A stretch of 64,000 nt of DNA from the NCBI GenBank assembly GCA_050305405.1, contig JBNLFG010000001.1, positions 248,001-312,000 on the forward strand, written 5' to 3'. Every line of letters starts with the position of its first letter. The stretch's first letter is position 1. The notes under the pieces were generated by a model. The model ran no database searches. It saw only the letters and a list, made by a program, of their open reading frames with translations, and was not told the DNA's origin. Origin of the DNA: Desulfolinea sp050305405. GTDB lineage: Bacteria > Chloroflexota > Anaerolineae > Anaerolineales > Villigracilaceae. This document shows positions 24,717-33,528 of this stretch, in pieces. The position numbers and the translations under genes were made by a program.

Positions 24717-26009
24717 TTAGTTACCTCCTGGATGCGCGCCCTGGGGAGGCCCACCCGCCATACCGAAATTACTAGGCGGATTAAGGATGATTTCAGCACC
24801 TTCTTCAAGGTTGTCGGAAACCAGAACACTCATCGCATCTGCTGAAGCGCCAAGTCGAATTTCAACCATTTCAGGGAAGCCGTTTGTCATCAAATAAACA
24901 ACACGCTGACCGTCCACGAGACGTACTGCACGATTAGGGATTAAGATTGCATCCTGAATCTCATCAACAACAATGTTGACCGCTGCGGTCATACCGGGAC
25001 GCACAAGTTCGTCTGCATCCGTTAATTCAACCGTTACCTTAAAGTTGACTGCGCCCGCTACATCGGTGCCAACCTGCCCGACTTCAACCACTTCGCCGTT
25101 GTACTCTTTATTTAAAATAGCGTCAAAAGAGACCAGGACATCCTGCCCCAAAGAAACACTATTGATGTCGATCTCCGAAAGCTCTACGTCGACAAGCAAG
25201 CGACTCATGTCATCAACACGGAAAGCAGTCGTTCCAGCCGCAACCTGATCCCCGGTCAGATTCTCAACACTGGTAACAGTGCCCTCAAAAGGCGATGTTA
25301 GTTGCGCCATATTGATCGTAGCACTCGCCGCATCAACGCGCGCTTGTGCAGCCTGCACATCGGAGGGATTTGGGCCATCTGCAACACGCTCCCAGGCACG
25401 CAAAGCGTCATCATATTCTGCCTGTGCTAAAGCCAAGTCCTGATCGGCTTCTGCTTTGGTTTGATCGTCAGCTTCATCTACCTTACGCCTTTTTATGGTT
25501 GGAACTTTGCGAGAGCCATAATTGACATAAACAATCTCATCATATTCATAAGGCTCATCAAGAGTGTTGCGATAATTCTGTGCCTTGTCAAGCTTCTCCG
25601 TCGCATTACGCAAAGCAATCTCGGCCTGTGCGGCCGCAGTATTTGATTGAATAAGGTCTTCAAGTGCCTTTTCTGCACTAACAAGGTCTGCCTGCGCCAG
25701 AATTACATTTTGAGACAAAGATGTTTTTTCCAGCACCGCCATAATAGCGCCTGCGCTAACCCGATCACCAACTTGAACAAAGACTTCATCGACTGTTCCG
25801 CTGGTTTGCCAACTCAAAAGTGCACTCTGATTTGTACGTACGGTTCCCGTCGCGCCAACAGTCGCAATCAAATTACCTCGACCGATCTTTGCGGTCTGAA
25901 ACTCGCTGACTACAGAGTTCTTGGCACGCGAGCCTAAAACAAAAACACCTGCCAAAATCACAACTACCACAACAGCAAGTGTGATCCATGTTTTTTTACT
26001 GATCTTCAT
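24717..26009 (-). CDS. HlyD/MacA-type periplasmic adaptor of the ABC exporter
   Basis: A 430-residue membrane-anchored adaptor. One helix at residues 8-27 anchors it. Then come a split lipoyl domain (SGTVDEVFVQVGDRVSAG, and after the coil LTSPFEGTVTSV), a long alpha-helical coiled coil (about residues 100-235), a beta-barrel domain (about 255-345) and a membrane-proximal part. It ends in a glycine/proline-rich tail. It is the first gene of the three-gene exporter operon. An outer membrane partner is not encoded here, which fits the single-membrane envelope expected of Chloroflexota, where MacA-like proteins pair with MacB-like permeases alone. Confidence 0.9.
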   Translation of the reverse strand: MKISKKTWITLAVVVVVILAGVFVLGSRAKNSVVSEFQTAKIGRGNLIATVGATGTVRTNQSALLSWQTSGTVDEVFVQVGDRVSAGAIMAVLEKTSLSQNVILAQADLVSAEKALEDLIQSNTAAAQAEIALRNATEKLDKAQNYRNTLDEPYEYDEIVYVNYGSRKVPTIKRRKVDEADDQTKAEADQDLALAQAEYDDALRAWERVADGPNPSDVQAAQARVDAASATINMAQLTSPFEGTVTSVENLTGDQVAAGTTAFRVDDMSRLLVDVELSEIDINSVSLGQDVLVSFDAILNKEYNGEVVEVGQVGTDVAGAVNFKVTVELTDADELVRPGMTAAVNIVVDEIQDAILIPNRAVRLVDGQRVVYLMTNGFPEMVEIRLGASADAMSVLVSDNLEEGAEIILNPPSNFGMAGGPPQGAHPGGN

Positions 26010-26081
26010 AAGGAAAAACCTCCAACAGAATGAGCAATGAAGAGAACTATCTCTTCATGAATGTACAAAATATTTTTTTAG

Positions 26082-26101
26082 AAAAGGGGCATGCCCCTTT
26101 T
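26082..26101. promoter_or_regulatory. 20-base perfect palindrome upstream of the efflux operon
   Basis: AAAAGGGGCATGCCCCTTTT with a T-rich flank on each side. It lies between the likely -10 box (26133-26138) and the adaptor gene start (26009), so it is in the leader: an attenuating hairpin or an operator. Confidence 0.45.
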
Positions 26102-26230
26102 TAGAACGCACACCTTTAGATTTAGCGCAGGTATTATACGCCGAAGACTTGCAAAAGATTGTATGAACTCTATTAATCCGCACAGGCAATAATCATCAAA
26201 ACCAGACAGTCAATGTTAAGCCTTCTTTTT

Positions 26231-26248
26231 AGTTAAGCGCGCTTAACT
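26231..26248. promoter_or_regulatory. 18-base perfect palindrome, operator-like
   Basis: AGTTAAGCGCGCTTAACT, about 95 bases upstream of the probable efflux-operon -10 box. Perfect symmetry and this length fit a dimeric helix-turn-helix regulator. No regulator gene is adjacent. Confidence 0.45.
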
Positions 26249-26533
26249 ATATGTAAAAAAACAGATTTGTCAAGCAGCCTTACTTTGATTTTCTCCTTCT
26301 AAATCGACTCCTAACAAAACCCCAAGAAAATGAATGGGGGGCATAATGAGAATTACGGAATTCGTAACAAAAAGGTTGCAAGAAATATTAAAACCAGCGA
26401 TTTTCTCCAGCGCGAGTATTCATTTTTTGAATGTGACCATTGTCGCCCGATTTGGTGACATAAAAACCTGTGTCCTTTAGTAAAGTTTAGGTATCATCAC
26501 CCTGCCACTTTACGACGTCTACCGGAGGTATTT

Positions 26534-27973
26534 ATGCAAGCTGTTCCAAGCGAATTTTTGGCTATTAACCGCAAAAAGCGCGCCCAAGAGCCATTTCTCG
26601 AATTAGACTTACGCCCTGCTGAAGAGCGGGTTTGCGATTTCAATGAAGTTGTTATTGGTTTCACTCCTGAACAAGCCCAAGTGGAAGCAGCCCGCTGCAT
26701 CCACTGCCCCGATCCTGCCCCTTGCATGCTCGCATGCCCCACTCACAATGATATTCCTTCGGCAATGTGGCTAATCGAACAAGGTCGCTTCGCAGACGCT
26801 GCCAAACTTTATCACAACACCAGTTCCCTGCCCGAAGTTTGCGGACGAGTTTGCCCGCACGAACAACTTTGCGAGGGTTCCTGTGTGCTCAACAAAACCG
26901 GCGAGCCAGTCATCACTGGTCAATTAGAAGTCTTTGCGCTCGCCCAGGAACGCGATAGCGAACCTTATGTTCCGGAAGTCGCCCCGAAAACAGGCAAGAA
27001 AGTTGCCGTCATTGGTGCTGGACCGGCCGGTCTTGGATGTGCAGATCAACTACTCAAAATGGGACATGACGTAACGCTCTTTGACTCCAAACCTGCTCCC
27101 GGTGGTTTGCTGGTATACGGCATCCCGAATTTTAAACTGTCAAAGGAAGTCTTCTTCCAACGTTGGGAAGATATGGAAAAACTCGGCGCAAAATTTGTCG
27201 GGAACACCTACGTCGGCAGAGACAAAACCATTGACGAAATCCTTGCTGATGGCTTTGACGCCATGTTCGTCGGTGTAGGATCTGGGATCGATGCTCCGAT
27301 GAACATCCCAGGTGAAGACCTTGATGGTGTTTACGAAGCAACGGATTATCTTATCCGCGGCAATGTCAGTGATGACATCTTGCCAGCGGATTCTGAACCG
27401 CTTCCTGACCTGGGCAATGACGTGGTTGTCATCGGTGGCGGCGATACCGCATCCGACTGTCTGCGCACATCTGTCCGCATGGGCATTGAGAACGTAACAT
27501 GTCTCTACCGTCGTACCGAAGCTGAAATGCCCGGCAGTGCCAAGGATCGAAAACTGGCAAAGCAAGAGGGTGCAAAATACCGCTTCCTGACACAGCCTGT
27601 ACAATTTATCGCTGGCGAAGACGGAAAATTAGCGGCTGTAGAATGCATCGAAATGAAACTTGGCGAACCCGATAGCAGTGGACGCCGCCGTCCTGTACCC
27701 GTTGAAGGATCGAATTTTAGTGTACCTGCAACAACCGCAGTAAAGGCGCTTGGTTATTGGCCGGACGAGATCATCGGCAAAACAACGCCTGATTACGAAG
27801 TTGATAAATGGGGGCTCACCATCGTAAAAGATTCTGAAACCGGTCAGACTTCACGCGAAAATATCTTCGCGGGCGGTGATGGTGTCACGGGGCCGGACCT
27901 TGTTGTGACAGCAATGGTCGCCGGACGAAAATCTGCCCTTGCGATCGACAAGTATCTAAAAACAAAAAAATAG
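26534..27973 (+). CDS. GltD-like FAD/NAD(P)H oxidoreductase with N-terminal 4Fe-4S domain
   Basis: A 479-residue protein matching the glutamate synthase small chain family. The N-terminal iron-sulfur domain has CIHCPDPAPCMLAC near residue 55 and CGRVCPHEQLCEGSC near residue 96. Two dinucleotide folds follow: FAD at GAGPAGLGCADQL (about 158) and NADPH at VVIGGGDTASDC (about 296). It could be the electron-input subunit of glutamate synthase, of dihydropyrimidine dehydrogenase (PreT-like) or of an NADH-ferredoxin enzyme. No large glutamate-synthase subunit is next to it. GGAGG lies 7 bases before the start. Confidence 0.87.
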   Translation: MQAVPSEFLAINRKKRAQEPFLELDLRPAEERVCDFNEVVIGFTPEQAQVEAARCIHCPDPAPCMLACPTHNDIPSAMWLIEQGRFADAAKLYHNTSSLPEVCGRVCPHEQLCEGSCVLNKTGEPVITGQLEVFALAQERDSEPYVPEVAPKTGKKVAVIGAGPAGLGCADQLLKMGHDVTLFDSKPAPGGLLVYGIPNFKLSKEVFFQRWEDMEKLGAKFVGNTYVGRDKTIDEILADGFDAMFVGVGSGIDAPMNIPGEDLDGVYEATDYLIRGNVSDDILPADSEPLPDLGNDVVVIGGGDTASDCLRTSVRMGIENVTCLYRRTEAEMPGSAKDRKLAKQEGAKYRFLTQPVQFIAGEDGKLAAVECIEMKLGEPDSSGRRRPVPVEGSNFSVPATTAVKALGYWPDEIIGKTTPDYEVDKWGLTIVKDSETGQTSRENIFAGGDGVTGPDLVVTAMVAGRKSALAIDKYLKTKK

Positions 27974-27988
27974 TTTATAGACACGAGG

Positions 27989-28022
27989 AAACAGGTCGGC
28001 GCTAAACACCGCCGACCTGTTT
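27989..28022 (+). terminator. Terminator of the GltD-like gene
   Basis: Stem of 12-13 bp (27989-28001 with 28010-28022) with TTTATTTAA after it. It ends only 8 bases before the next gene's start codon. Confidence 0.8.
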
Positions 28023-28030
28023 ATTTAACG

Positions 28031-28552
28031 ATGAACAAACCCAAATTCACGCGGCGTTACTACCGCAATCTCAGAGAAATCAGCACGGACTTTCGTCATA
28101 TCTCCAGTCAAAGAGAGCTAATCCGCAAGGCAATGCGTGAGTTGATTTCTTCTGAGTTTCGCGAACGTTTAATGATGGTCGTGACTGAAGTGAACGGCTG
28201 TCGCTATTGCAGCAGCTTTCACGCCAAAGAAGCTCTCAAGAGCGGGATTTCAAATGAAGAGTTGAAAGTTTTGCTTGCAGGTGACATTCCTGAAAATGCC
28301 CCATCTGAAGAGATTCCGGCACTAGTCTACGCGCAACACTGGGCGGAAAGCGATGCTCAACCTGATGATGCTGCATTGAAACGCTTGGTGGACGAGTATG
28401 GACAAGAAAAAGCAAATGCAATCCACATTATTTTGCGAATAATTCGCTTTGGGAATTTATCTGGAAATTTACTGGACTACATTCTCTTCAAATTAAGTTT
28501 TGGCAAGCTTGGCAAAGCGGAAAAAGACGAAAGCTTCGTTATTTTGAAGTAG
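28031..28552 (+). CDS. Carboxymuconolactone decarboxylase / AhpD-like protein
   Basis: A 173-residue all-helical protein of the AhpD-like superfamily. The redox motif CRYCSSFH, a C-x-x-C followed three residues later by histidine, lies near residue 57 and matches AhpD-type peroxidase partners more than the decarboxylase. It may take part in hydroperoxide removal or thiol reduction. The ATG at 28031 has no ribosome binding site and follows a strong terminator by only 8 bases, so either the gene depends on read-through or the real start is internal, for example ATG at 28133 before the active site. Confidence 0.82.
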   Translation: MNKPKFTRRYYRNLREISTDFRHISSQRELIRKAMRELISSEFRERLMMVVTEVNGCRYCSSFHAKEALKSGISNEELKVLLAGDIPENAPSEEIPALVYAQHWAESDAQPDDAALKRLVDEYGQEKANAIHIILRIIRFGNLSGNLLDYILFKLSFGKLGKAEKDESFVILK

Positions 28553-28627
28553 AATAGGCAAGGATTTTACGCTATTCGACTTATGCACAGTCCAAACGAA
28601 GTGCAATAAAACAAATAAGGAGCTCAA

Positions 28628-30130
28628 ATGAGTGAACAATTTGACAAACTGAAAGTTTTGCTCGGCGAAGTTGCCGATCTAAACGCAGCCCAAGCCTTGA
28701 TCGGCTGGGATCAACAGACTTATATGCCCCCCGGCGGCGCAGAAGCCCGCGGCCATCAGCTTGCCACCCTTGGCAGCCTGACCCACCAGAAATTTACATC
28801 CCCTGAGATCGGCGAATTGATCGAAGATGTAAAAGCAGAACTGGCTGATGCCGATCCCGATTCGGATGACGCACGCTACATCAAAGTTGCATCAAAAGAC
28901 TATGATGAAGCGACCAAAGTCCCCGCTGAATATGTTTCAAAATTCGCCCAACTAACCGCGCGCGGACATGAATCCTGGTCAAAGGCACGCGAAGCATCTG
29001 ACTTTTCGATCTTCCAGAACGACCTTGAAGAAATCGTTGAGATGCTAAAAGAGTATGTGACCTTCTTCCCGCCAAAAGACCACCCCTACGACACATTGCT
29101 TGATCAGTATGAACCGGGCATGAAGACCGCAGAAGTACAGGAAATTTTCGGCGGAATGCGCACCAAGCAGGTTGAACTGCTGAAAGCTATCGCCGACGCC
29201 AAACAGGTCGATGACAGTTTTATGCACGTCCACTACCCTGAAAAAGCGCAATGGGACTTTGGCGTCGAAGCTGCCACCAAATTTGGTTACGACTGGAATC
29301 GTGGCCGGCAGGATAAATCCGTTCATCCCTTCACCACTTCCTTTGGCGTCAACGATGTCCGCATCACCACGCGCTTCATGGAAGATTTCCTTCCCTCCGC
29401 ACTCTTCGGCACCATGCACGAAGCCGGACACGGTCTTTACGAACTCGGTGTGAACCAAGCCTATGAGCGCACCCCGCTCAATGGCGGCGCATCACTTGGT
29501 ATCCACGAGTCGCAATCGCGCATGTGGGAAAATCTCGTTGGACGTTCAATGCCCTTCTGGGAGCACTTCTACCCGCGTCTGAAAGAAGTCTTCCCTGCCC
29601 AACTCGGCAATGTTGACCTGAAGAGCTTCTACAAAGGCATCAACAAGGTTGAGCCTTCATTCATCCGCGTCGAAGCCGACGAAGCCACCTACAACATGCA
29701 CATCATGCTGCGCCTTGAACTTGAGATCGCCATGATCGAAGGCAGCGTCGCCATCAAAGACCTGCCCGAACTCTGGAACAGCAAATTTGAAGAATATCTC
29801 GGCATTACCCCAACCAACGATGCAGAAGGCGTCTTGCAGGATATTCACTGGTCATTCGGCGGCTTGGGTTATTTCTCCACCTATGCCCTCGGCAACCTGA
29901 TCTCCGTCCAACTCTGGGAAAAGATCAACGAAGCCATCCCCAATCTCGACGATCAGATCCGTCAGGGAAAATTCGACACCCTGCTCGGCTGGCTGCGTGA
30001 AAACGTCCACACCTACGGACGCAAATACGAACCGCAGGAACTCGTCCAAAAAGTGACCGGCTCCAAGATCACCCCTGAACCCTACCTGCGTTATCTCGAA
30101 GGCAAATACAGCGATATTTACGGGCTGTAA
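28628..30130 (+). CDS. M32 family metallocarboxypeptidase
   Basis: A 500-residue zinc carboxypeptidase of the Thermus Taq family, which removes residues from peptide C-termini in the cytoplasm. The zinc motif HEAGH is near residue 263 in FGTMHEAGHGLYE, with the third ligand glutamate expected in IHESQSRMWENLVG some 30 residues later. The sequence begins with LIGWDQQTYMPPGGAEARG, a family hallmark. Length is the normal ~500. AAGGAG lies 6-7 bases before the start. It has no signal peptide. It is followed by a strong terminator. Confidence 0.95.
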   Translation: MSEQFDKLKVLLGEVADLNAAQALIGWDQQTYMPPGGAEARGHQLATLGSLTHQKFTSPEIGELIEDVKAELADADPDSDDARYIKVASKDYDEATKVPAEYVSKFAQLTARGHESWSKAREASDFSIFQNDLEEIVEMLKEYVTFFPPKDHPYDTLLDQYEPGMKTAEVQEIFGGMRTKQVELLKAIADAKQVDDSFMHVHYPEKAQWDFGVEAATKFGYDWNRGRQDKSVHPFTTSFGVNDVRITTRFMEDFLPSALFGTMHEAGHGLYELGVNQAYERTPLNGGASLGIHESQSRMWENLVGRSMPFWEHFYPRLKEVFPAQLGNVDLKSFYKGINKVEPSFIRVEADEATYNMHIMLRLELEIAMIEGSVAIKDLPELWNSKFEEYLGITPTNDAEGVLQDIHWSFGGLGYFSTYALGNLISVQLWEKINEAIPNLDDQIRQGKFDTLLGWLRENVHTYGRKYEPQELVQKVTGSKITPEPYLRYLEGKYSDIYGL

Positions 30131-30146
30131 ATATTCATGAAATCAA

Positions 30147-30177
30147 AGGTGACAGTCACTCAAAGTGGCTGTCACCT
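30147..30177 (+). terminator. Terminator of the M32 gene
   Basis: A 14-bp stem (30147-30160 with 30164-30177, loop CAA) followed by CGTTTAAA. Its GTGACAGTCAC core resembles that of the hairpin at 31754-31790. Confidence 0.75.
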
Positions 30178-30188
30178 CGTTTAAATCA

Positions 30189-31097
30189 ATGAACAAAAAA
30201 CGCGCACTTATTCTCATTTTTATTTTTCTAACTAGCTGCAACCGGATGGGCGAAACACCGCCAACCTTGATGCCGGATGACTACCTGCCGACTGCCGTTG
30301 CATTAACAGCCGCATCGCTCGCAAGTCCTGTGCCTGCTCTGTCCACCGCAGCAGAAACCATCACCCCAACAATTACCCCCACGTCAACCCTGACACCTTC
30401 CCCAACTCCAACTGCCAGTCTAACCCCCACGCCGGGACCGGACGCGCCACTACCTCCCATCCGCATCCTTTCGCCGGGACCAATGTCTAAAGCCGTCTCG
30501 CCGATTGTGCTCAAAGCATATATTCAACCCGGAGCAAATAACCGCTACCAAATTGAACTGCTTGGCGAAGACGGTCGCCTGCTTTTCCGTGAAGTCCGCC
30601 GCCATCAGGTCTACCTGACCGAAGGCGTCTACACCAACATCAAGATCCCCTTCGAGACACGCGCCGCTGCCGAGTTGGGACGCCTACAGATCAGCACCCT
30701 GGATGCATTTGGACGTCCGCTCGAAACTCACAGCGTTCACTTACTTTTGCTTTCAGTTGGCGTAAATGATATCAATATTGGCGACGGGGAATACGCTCGA
30801 GCAAACTTCTACTATCCTAAAAACGGGGGCGAAATCTATGGTGGGACACTGCCGCTGATAGGTGAGTTTCAGCCCTTCAACGCTAACCAAGTGACATTTG
30901 AGTTGCTCAGCGAAGAAGGAAAAACCCTTGGGTTGCGTGTGATCAATATGGAAGCCGGTGTACGCGCCTCCTTTGAGACAACTATCCCCTATGATGTAGA
31001 TGAGACTACCCCTGCGCGCCTCATCATCCGCCAGGCGGACGAGAAGTTCACCGGCTCAGTTTTCATCCACAGCCAAAGCGTGATTTTAAATCCTTAA
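30189..31097 (+). CDS. Lipoprotein with Pro/Thr-rich linker and Ig-like C-terminal region
   Basis: A 302-residue exported lipoprotein. Signal peptide MNKKRALILIFIFLTSC ends at the lipidated cysteine 17. Residues ~50-90 are a proline/threonine-rich linker (TPTITPTSTLTPSPTPT). The rest is beta-rich and may hold two immunoglobulin-like domains, the second (ISGPLPLIGEF-like, about residues 220-300) resembling Gmad2-type domains of cell-surface proteins; that match is tentative. The start at 30189 is chosen because the earlier in-frame start at 30165 lies within the preceding terminator stem. Function is unknown. Confidence 0.75.
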   Translation: MNKKRALILIFIFLTSCNRMGETPPTLMPDDYLPTAVALTAASLASPVPALSTAAETITPTITPTSTLTPSPTPTASLTPTPGPDAPLPPIRILSPGPMSKAVSPIVLKAYIQPGANNRYQIELLGEDGRLLFREVRRHQVYLTEGVYTNIKIPFETRAAAELGRLQISTLDAFGRPLETHSVHLLLLSVGVNDINIGDGEYARANFYYPKNGGEIYGGTLPLIGEFQPFNANQVTFELLSEEGKTLGLRVINMEAGVRASFETTIPYDVDETTPARLIIRQADEKFTGSVFIHSQSVILNP

Positions 31098-31099
31098 CC

Positions 31100-31735
31100 C
31101 TATTCCACAACTTTCAGAAAAACATCCGCCAAAACTTGATGCCCGACCGCGTTCATATGGACGCGGTCGTCTGATAATTCCGTGGCATCCATTTTCTGCA
31201 GTACTTCGTCGAAAGCAGCTTGCGTATCGACAAAAAACGCATCATATTTCGCGGCAATTTTGCGGACAACTTGCCCATACCGATCCATCTTGGAACGCAT
31301 CTCATTAGATTTATCAAGTTCAAGAACATAGGGTGTCATCAAAACCAAACCTTTTAAAGATGAAACGACGATTGCAACCAACTCATCCATCGTTTGCTCG
31401 TATTCGTCGATCAAAACCCAATTTTCGGATGGCTGCGAATCGTTGATCTGCTGCCAAACATCGTTAATCCCGATCATGATCGAAAGCCAATCCGGATTCA
31501 AACTCAGAACATCACGCTGCCAACGCTTCTTGAGATTACGGACTGTATCCCCACTAACACCTCTGTTGACAATTTCTATCCCCAATTCTGGATGTGTGGA
31601 TTTTAAGGAATCAGAAACAAATCGCACATAGCCGTCGCCTAATACTTCTTCACTATATGATGCATCATAGTTTCGCCCACAATCGGTGATCGAGTCACCG
31701 ATCATCAGCACCTTGCTCTTTGGTTGAATTTTCAT
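31100..31735 (-). CDS. SGNH/GDSL-family hydrolase
   Basis: A 211-residue esterase/lipase-like protein. Block I is MIGDSITDCGRN with the catalytic serine near residue 13; the glycine in NRGVSGDT (block II), IGINDVW with its asparagine (block III) and DRVHMNAVGH with aspartate and histidine (block V) are all present. It resembles the rhamnogalacturonan/acyl esterase types with no signal peptide. The start at 31735 is set by AGGA 5 bases upstream; longer frames would run into the terminator of the aldolase gene. Substrate is unknown. Confidence 0.88.
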   Translation of the reverse strand: MKIQPKSKVLMIGDSITDCGRNYDASYSEEVLGDGYVRFVSDSLKSTHPELGIEIVNRGVSGDTVRNLKKRWQRDVLSLNPDWLSIMIGINDVWQQINDSQPSENWVLIDEYEQTMDELVAIVVSSLKGLVLMTPYVLELDKSNEMRSKMDRYGQVVRKIAAKYDAFFVDTQAAFDEVLQKMDATELSDDRVHMNAVGHQVLADVFLKVVE

Positions 31736-31753
31736 AATCATCCTTTCTAAAAG

Positions 31754-31790
31754 ACAAGTGACTGTCATTTTTGAAATGACAGTCACTTGT
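31754..31790 (-). terminator. Terminator of the aldolase gene
   Basis: A perfect 17-bp stem (31754-31770 with 31774-31790), 20 bases after the aldolase stop, followed by a CTTTTAG run on the minus strand. Confidence 0.8.
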
Positions 31791-31809
31791 TATTCATAGA
31801 AAACTTTAT

Positions 31810-32757
31810 TTAGCCAATCAACTTGCGAACTTCATCCAGTTGTCCAGCGCTGCCGAGCTTCTCATTCTTCGCAGCGATGAATTTTGCATACTCTGCCATG
31901 AAGATCTTTCCAGGCGGGCGCAGGTCAAATTGTTCGGGATGATCGCGGAAAAATTCGCGGTGTACGCGGGTCCAGACCAAGCGTCCATCAGTGTCGATGT
32001 TAATTTTGGTTACACCCAGTTTGGCTGCACGTTTGAACTGATCCGCATCCACACCTTTGGCGCCCATCAACGTGCCGCCAGCTTCATTGATGCGTTTCAC
32101 TTCTTCTTGCGGCACCGAGCTGGAGCCATGCATCACGAGTGGAAAATCGGGCAATTCCTTTTGAATATCTGCCAGCACATCAAAATGCAAGCCCTGCGAG
32201 CCGCTGAATTTGAACGCGCCATGACTCGTACCAATCGCACAGGCTAGTGAATCGCAGCCGGAGCGCTCCACAAACTCTTTTGCCTCGGCAGGGTTGGTCA
32301 ATTTCGCATCGGCTTCATCAACCTGCACATGCTCTTCTACACCGCCTAGTTGACCGAGCTCGGCTTCAACCACAATGCCTTTGGCGTGCGCTGCATCCAC
32401 AACGCGCTTGGTAATAGCGATATTCTCATCAAAAGGTGCATGGCTGGCATCGATCATGACAGAGCTGTAAAAACCACTGTTTATACAATCCAGCGCAGTT
32501 TCTTCATCACCATGATCGAGATGCACGGCAAAGATCGCATCCGGAAAAACTTCATTCGCAGAGCGGATCATACCTTCGAGCATCAGCTTATCGGTATAGG
32601 CACGCGCGCCTTTGCTGATCTGAATGATAAAGGGCGCCTGGCTATCCAAACAACCTCGAAACAACCCCATACACTGCTCAAGATTATTAATATTGTACGC
32701 GCCAATGGCGTATTTGCCATACGCGGCTTCAAATAATTTTTTCGTTGTAACAATCAT
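31810..32757 (-). CDS. fba: Class II fructose-bisphosphate aldolase
   Basis: A 315-residue zinc-dependent aldolase of glycolysis and gluconeogenesis, splitting fructose-1,6-bisphosphate into the two triose phosphates. HLDHG near residue 80 supplies the catalytic aspartate and a zinc ligand; MIDASHAPFDENI, GTSHGAFKF and VMHGSSSVP carry further ligands and phosphate contacts; INIDTD lies near the C-terminal substrate loop. Sequence type resembles the bacterial ketose-bisphosphate aldolases that also include tagatose-bisphosphate aldolase. AGGAGA 6 bases upstream sets the start. It is a single-gene unit with its own terminator. Confidence 0.93.
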   Translation of the reverse strand: MIVTTKKLFEAAYGKYAIGAYNINNLEQCMGLFRGCLDSQAPFIIQISKGARAYTDKLMLEGMIRSANEVFPDAIFAVHLDHGDEETALDCINSGFYSSVMIDASHAPFDENIAITKRVVDAAHAKGIVVEAELGQLGGVEEHVQVDEADAKLTNPAEAKEFVERSGCDSLACAIGTSHGAFKFSGSQGLHFDVLADIQKELPDFPLVMHGSSSVPQEEVKRINEAGGTLMGAKGVDADQFKRAAKLGVTKINIDTDGRLVWTRVHREFFRDHPEQFDLRPPGKIFMAEYAKFIAAKNEKLGSAGQLDEVRKLIG

Positions 32758-32828
32758 TTTTGTCTCCTATAAAAGATTATTCTGCATATCCATGAAATCC
32801 TTAAAACTTCATGTGAATTTCAACGAAC

Positions 32829-32858
32829 TTGATTATACCCACAAACACAGGCTATAAT
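32829..32858 (+). promoter_or_regulatory. Promoter of the helical unknown gene
   Basis: TTGATT (32829-32834), an 18-base spacer and a perfect TATAAT (32853-32858). The start codon at 32924 follows after a 65-base leader containing AGGAGG. Confidence 0.65.
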
Positions 32859-32923
32859 GGGAAATCTCAGACGATACTTTATTGTTTTTCCCGCGTATAT
32901 AAATGTCAGGAGGTACGAACCCA

Positions 32924-33454
32924 ATGACTGATCTATTAAAACGTGTGACCGAAGACCAAGACCCCTTCAAGAAATTAGCAAGTTATATTCCCGGATTTGG
33001 CGGATATATTGAACGCCAGAACCGCCGCGCAGCCGACAAATTGCTGCGTGAGACCGTCGCTGACCGTTTCGAATCGCTATGGAAGCGTGCTTCCGCACTA
33101 CAAACGGATATGGTCAATGAAGGCTTAATTAGCTACATTGACGATATGGAGCGTGCCGCTATTCAGATGCGCACCTTCATCGACAAGATCCGCCATGCTG
33201 CTTATGGCTACTCAGGGCTTTTCGACGCCGTCAAGATTAACGAAGAAGAGCTAACCCAGCTCTATCAATTCGACTCAGCATTCTTCCTTGCCGCCGAAGA
33301 AATTGGGCGAGCACTGGACAACGTCGAAGCCAGTTTCGGCGATGAAGCCGCGCTCCCCGCAGCGATCCGTCATCTAACCAGCCTCGCACGCGAAGCAACC
33401 GAAGCCTTCAATCGTCGCTCAGAAGTATTCACCAGCGGCGAAGACGCGGCGTAA
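32924..33454 (+). CDS. Conserved helical hypothetical protein
   Basis: A 176-residue soluble protein predicted to be all helical, with heptad-like charged stretches (residues ~35-110 and ~125-170). A short YIPGFGGYIERQNRRAADK segment stands near the N-terminus; this combination of a glycine/proline turn followed by a basic helix is distinctive but I do not recognise a characterised family. No signal peptide or cysteine. AGGAGG ten bases before the ATG at 32924 decides the start over an earlier one at 32903. It has its own promoter and terminator. Confidence 0.75.
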   Translation: MTDLLKRVTEDQDPFKKLASYIPGFGGYIERQNRRAADKLLRETVADRFESLWKRASALQTDMVNEGLISYIDDMERAAIQMRTFIDKIRHAAYGYSGLFDAVKINEEELTQLYQFDSAFFLAAEEIGRALDNVEASFGDEAALPAAIRHLTSLAREATEAFNRRSEVFTSGEDAA

Positions 33455-33466
33455 CTTTTTCTCGAT

Positions 33467-33487
33467 AGGGGCAGCATCGCTGCCCCT
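33467..33487 (+). terminator. Terminator after the helical unknown gene
   Basis: A 9-bp stem (AGGGGCAGC with GCTGCCCCT, loop ATC) followed by CCTTTTTATT, 13 bases after the stop. Confidence 0.85.
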
Positions 33488-33528
33488 CCTTTTTATTCAG
33501 GCGGGAGAACCCCGCCCACCCAAACCTT

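Larger units (their letters stand above)
26010..26533. other. 524-base gap with three palindromes and a promoter-like box
   Basis: No convincing gene. It holds AAAAGGGGCATGCCCCTTTT (26082-26101), a minus-strand TATAAT (26138-26133) that may serve the efflux operon, AGTTAAGCGCGCTTAACT (26231-26248) and TTACGGAATTCGTAA (26353-26367). The GltD-like gene on the right has a GGAGG ribosome site at its start. The palindromes could be operators for the divergent transcripts. Confidence 0.5.
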
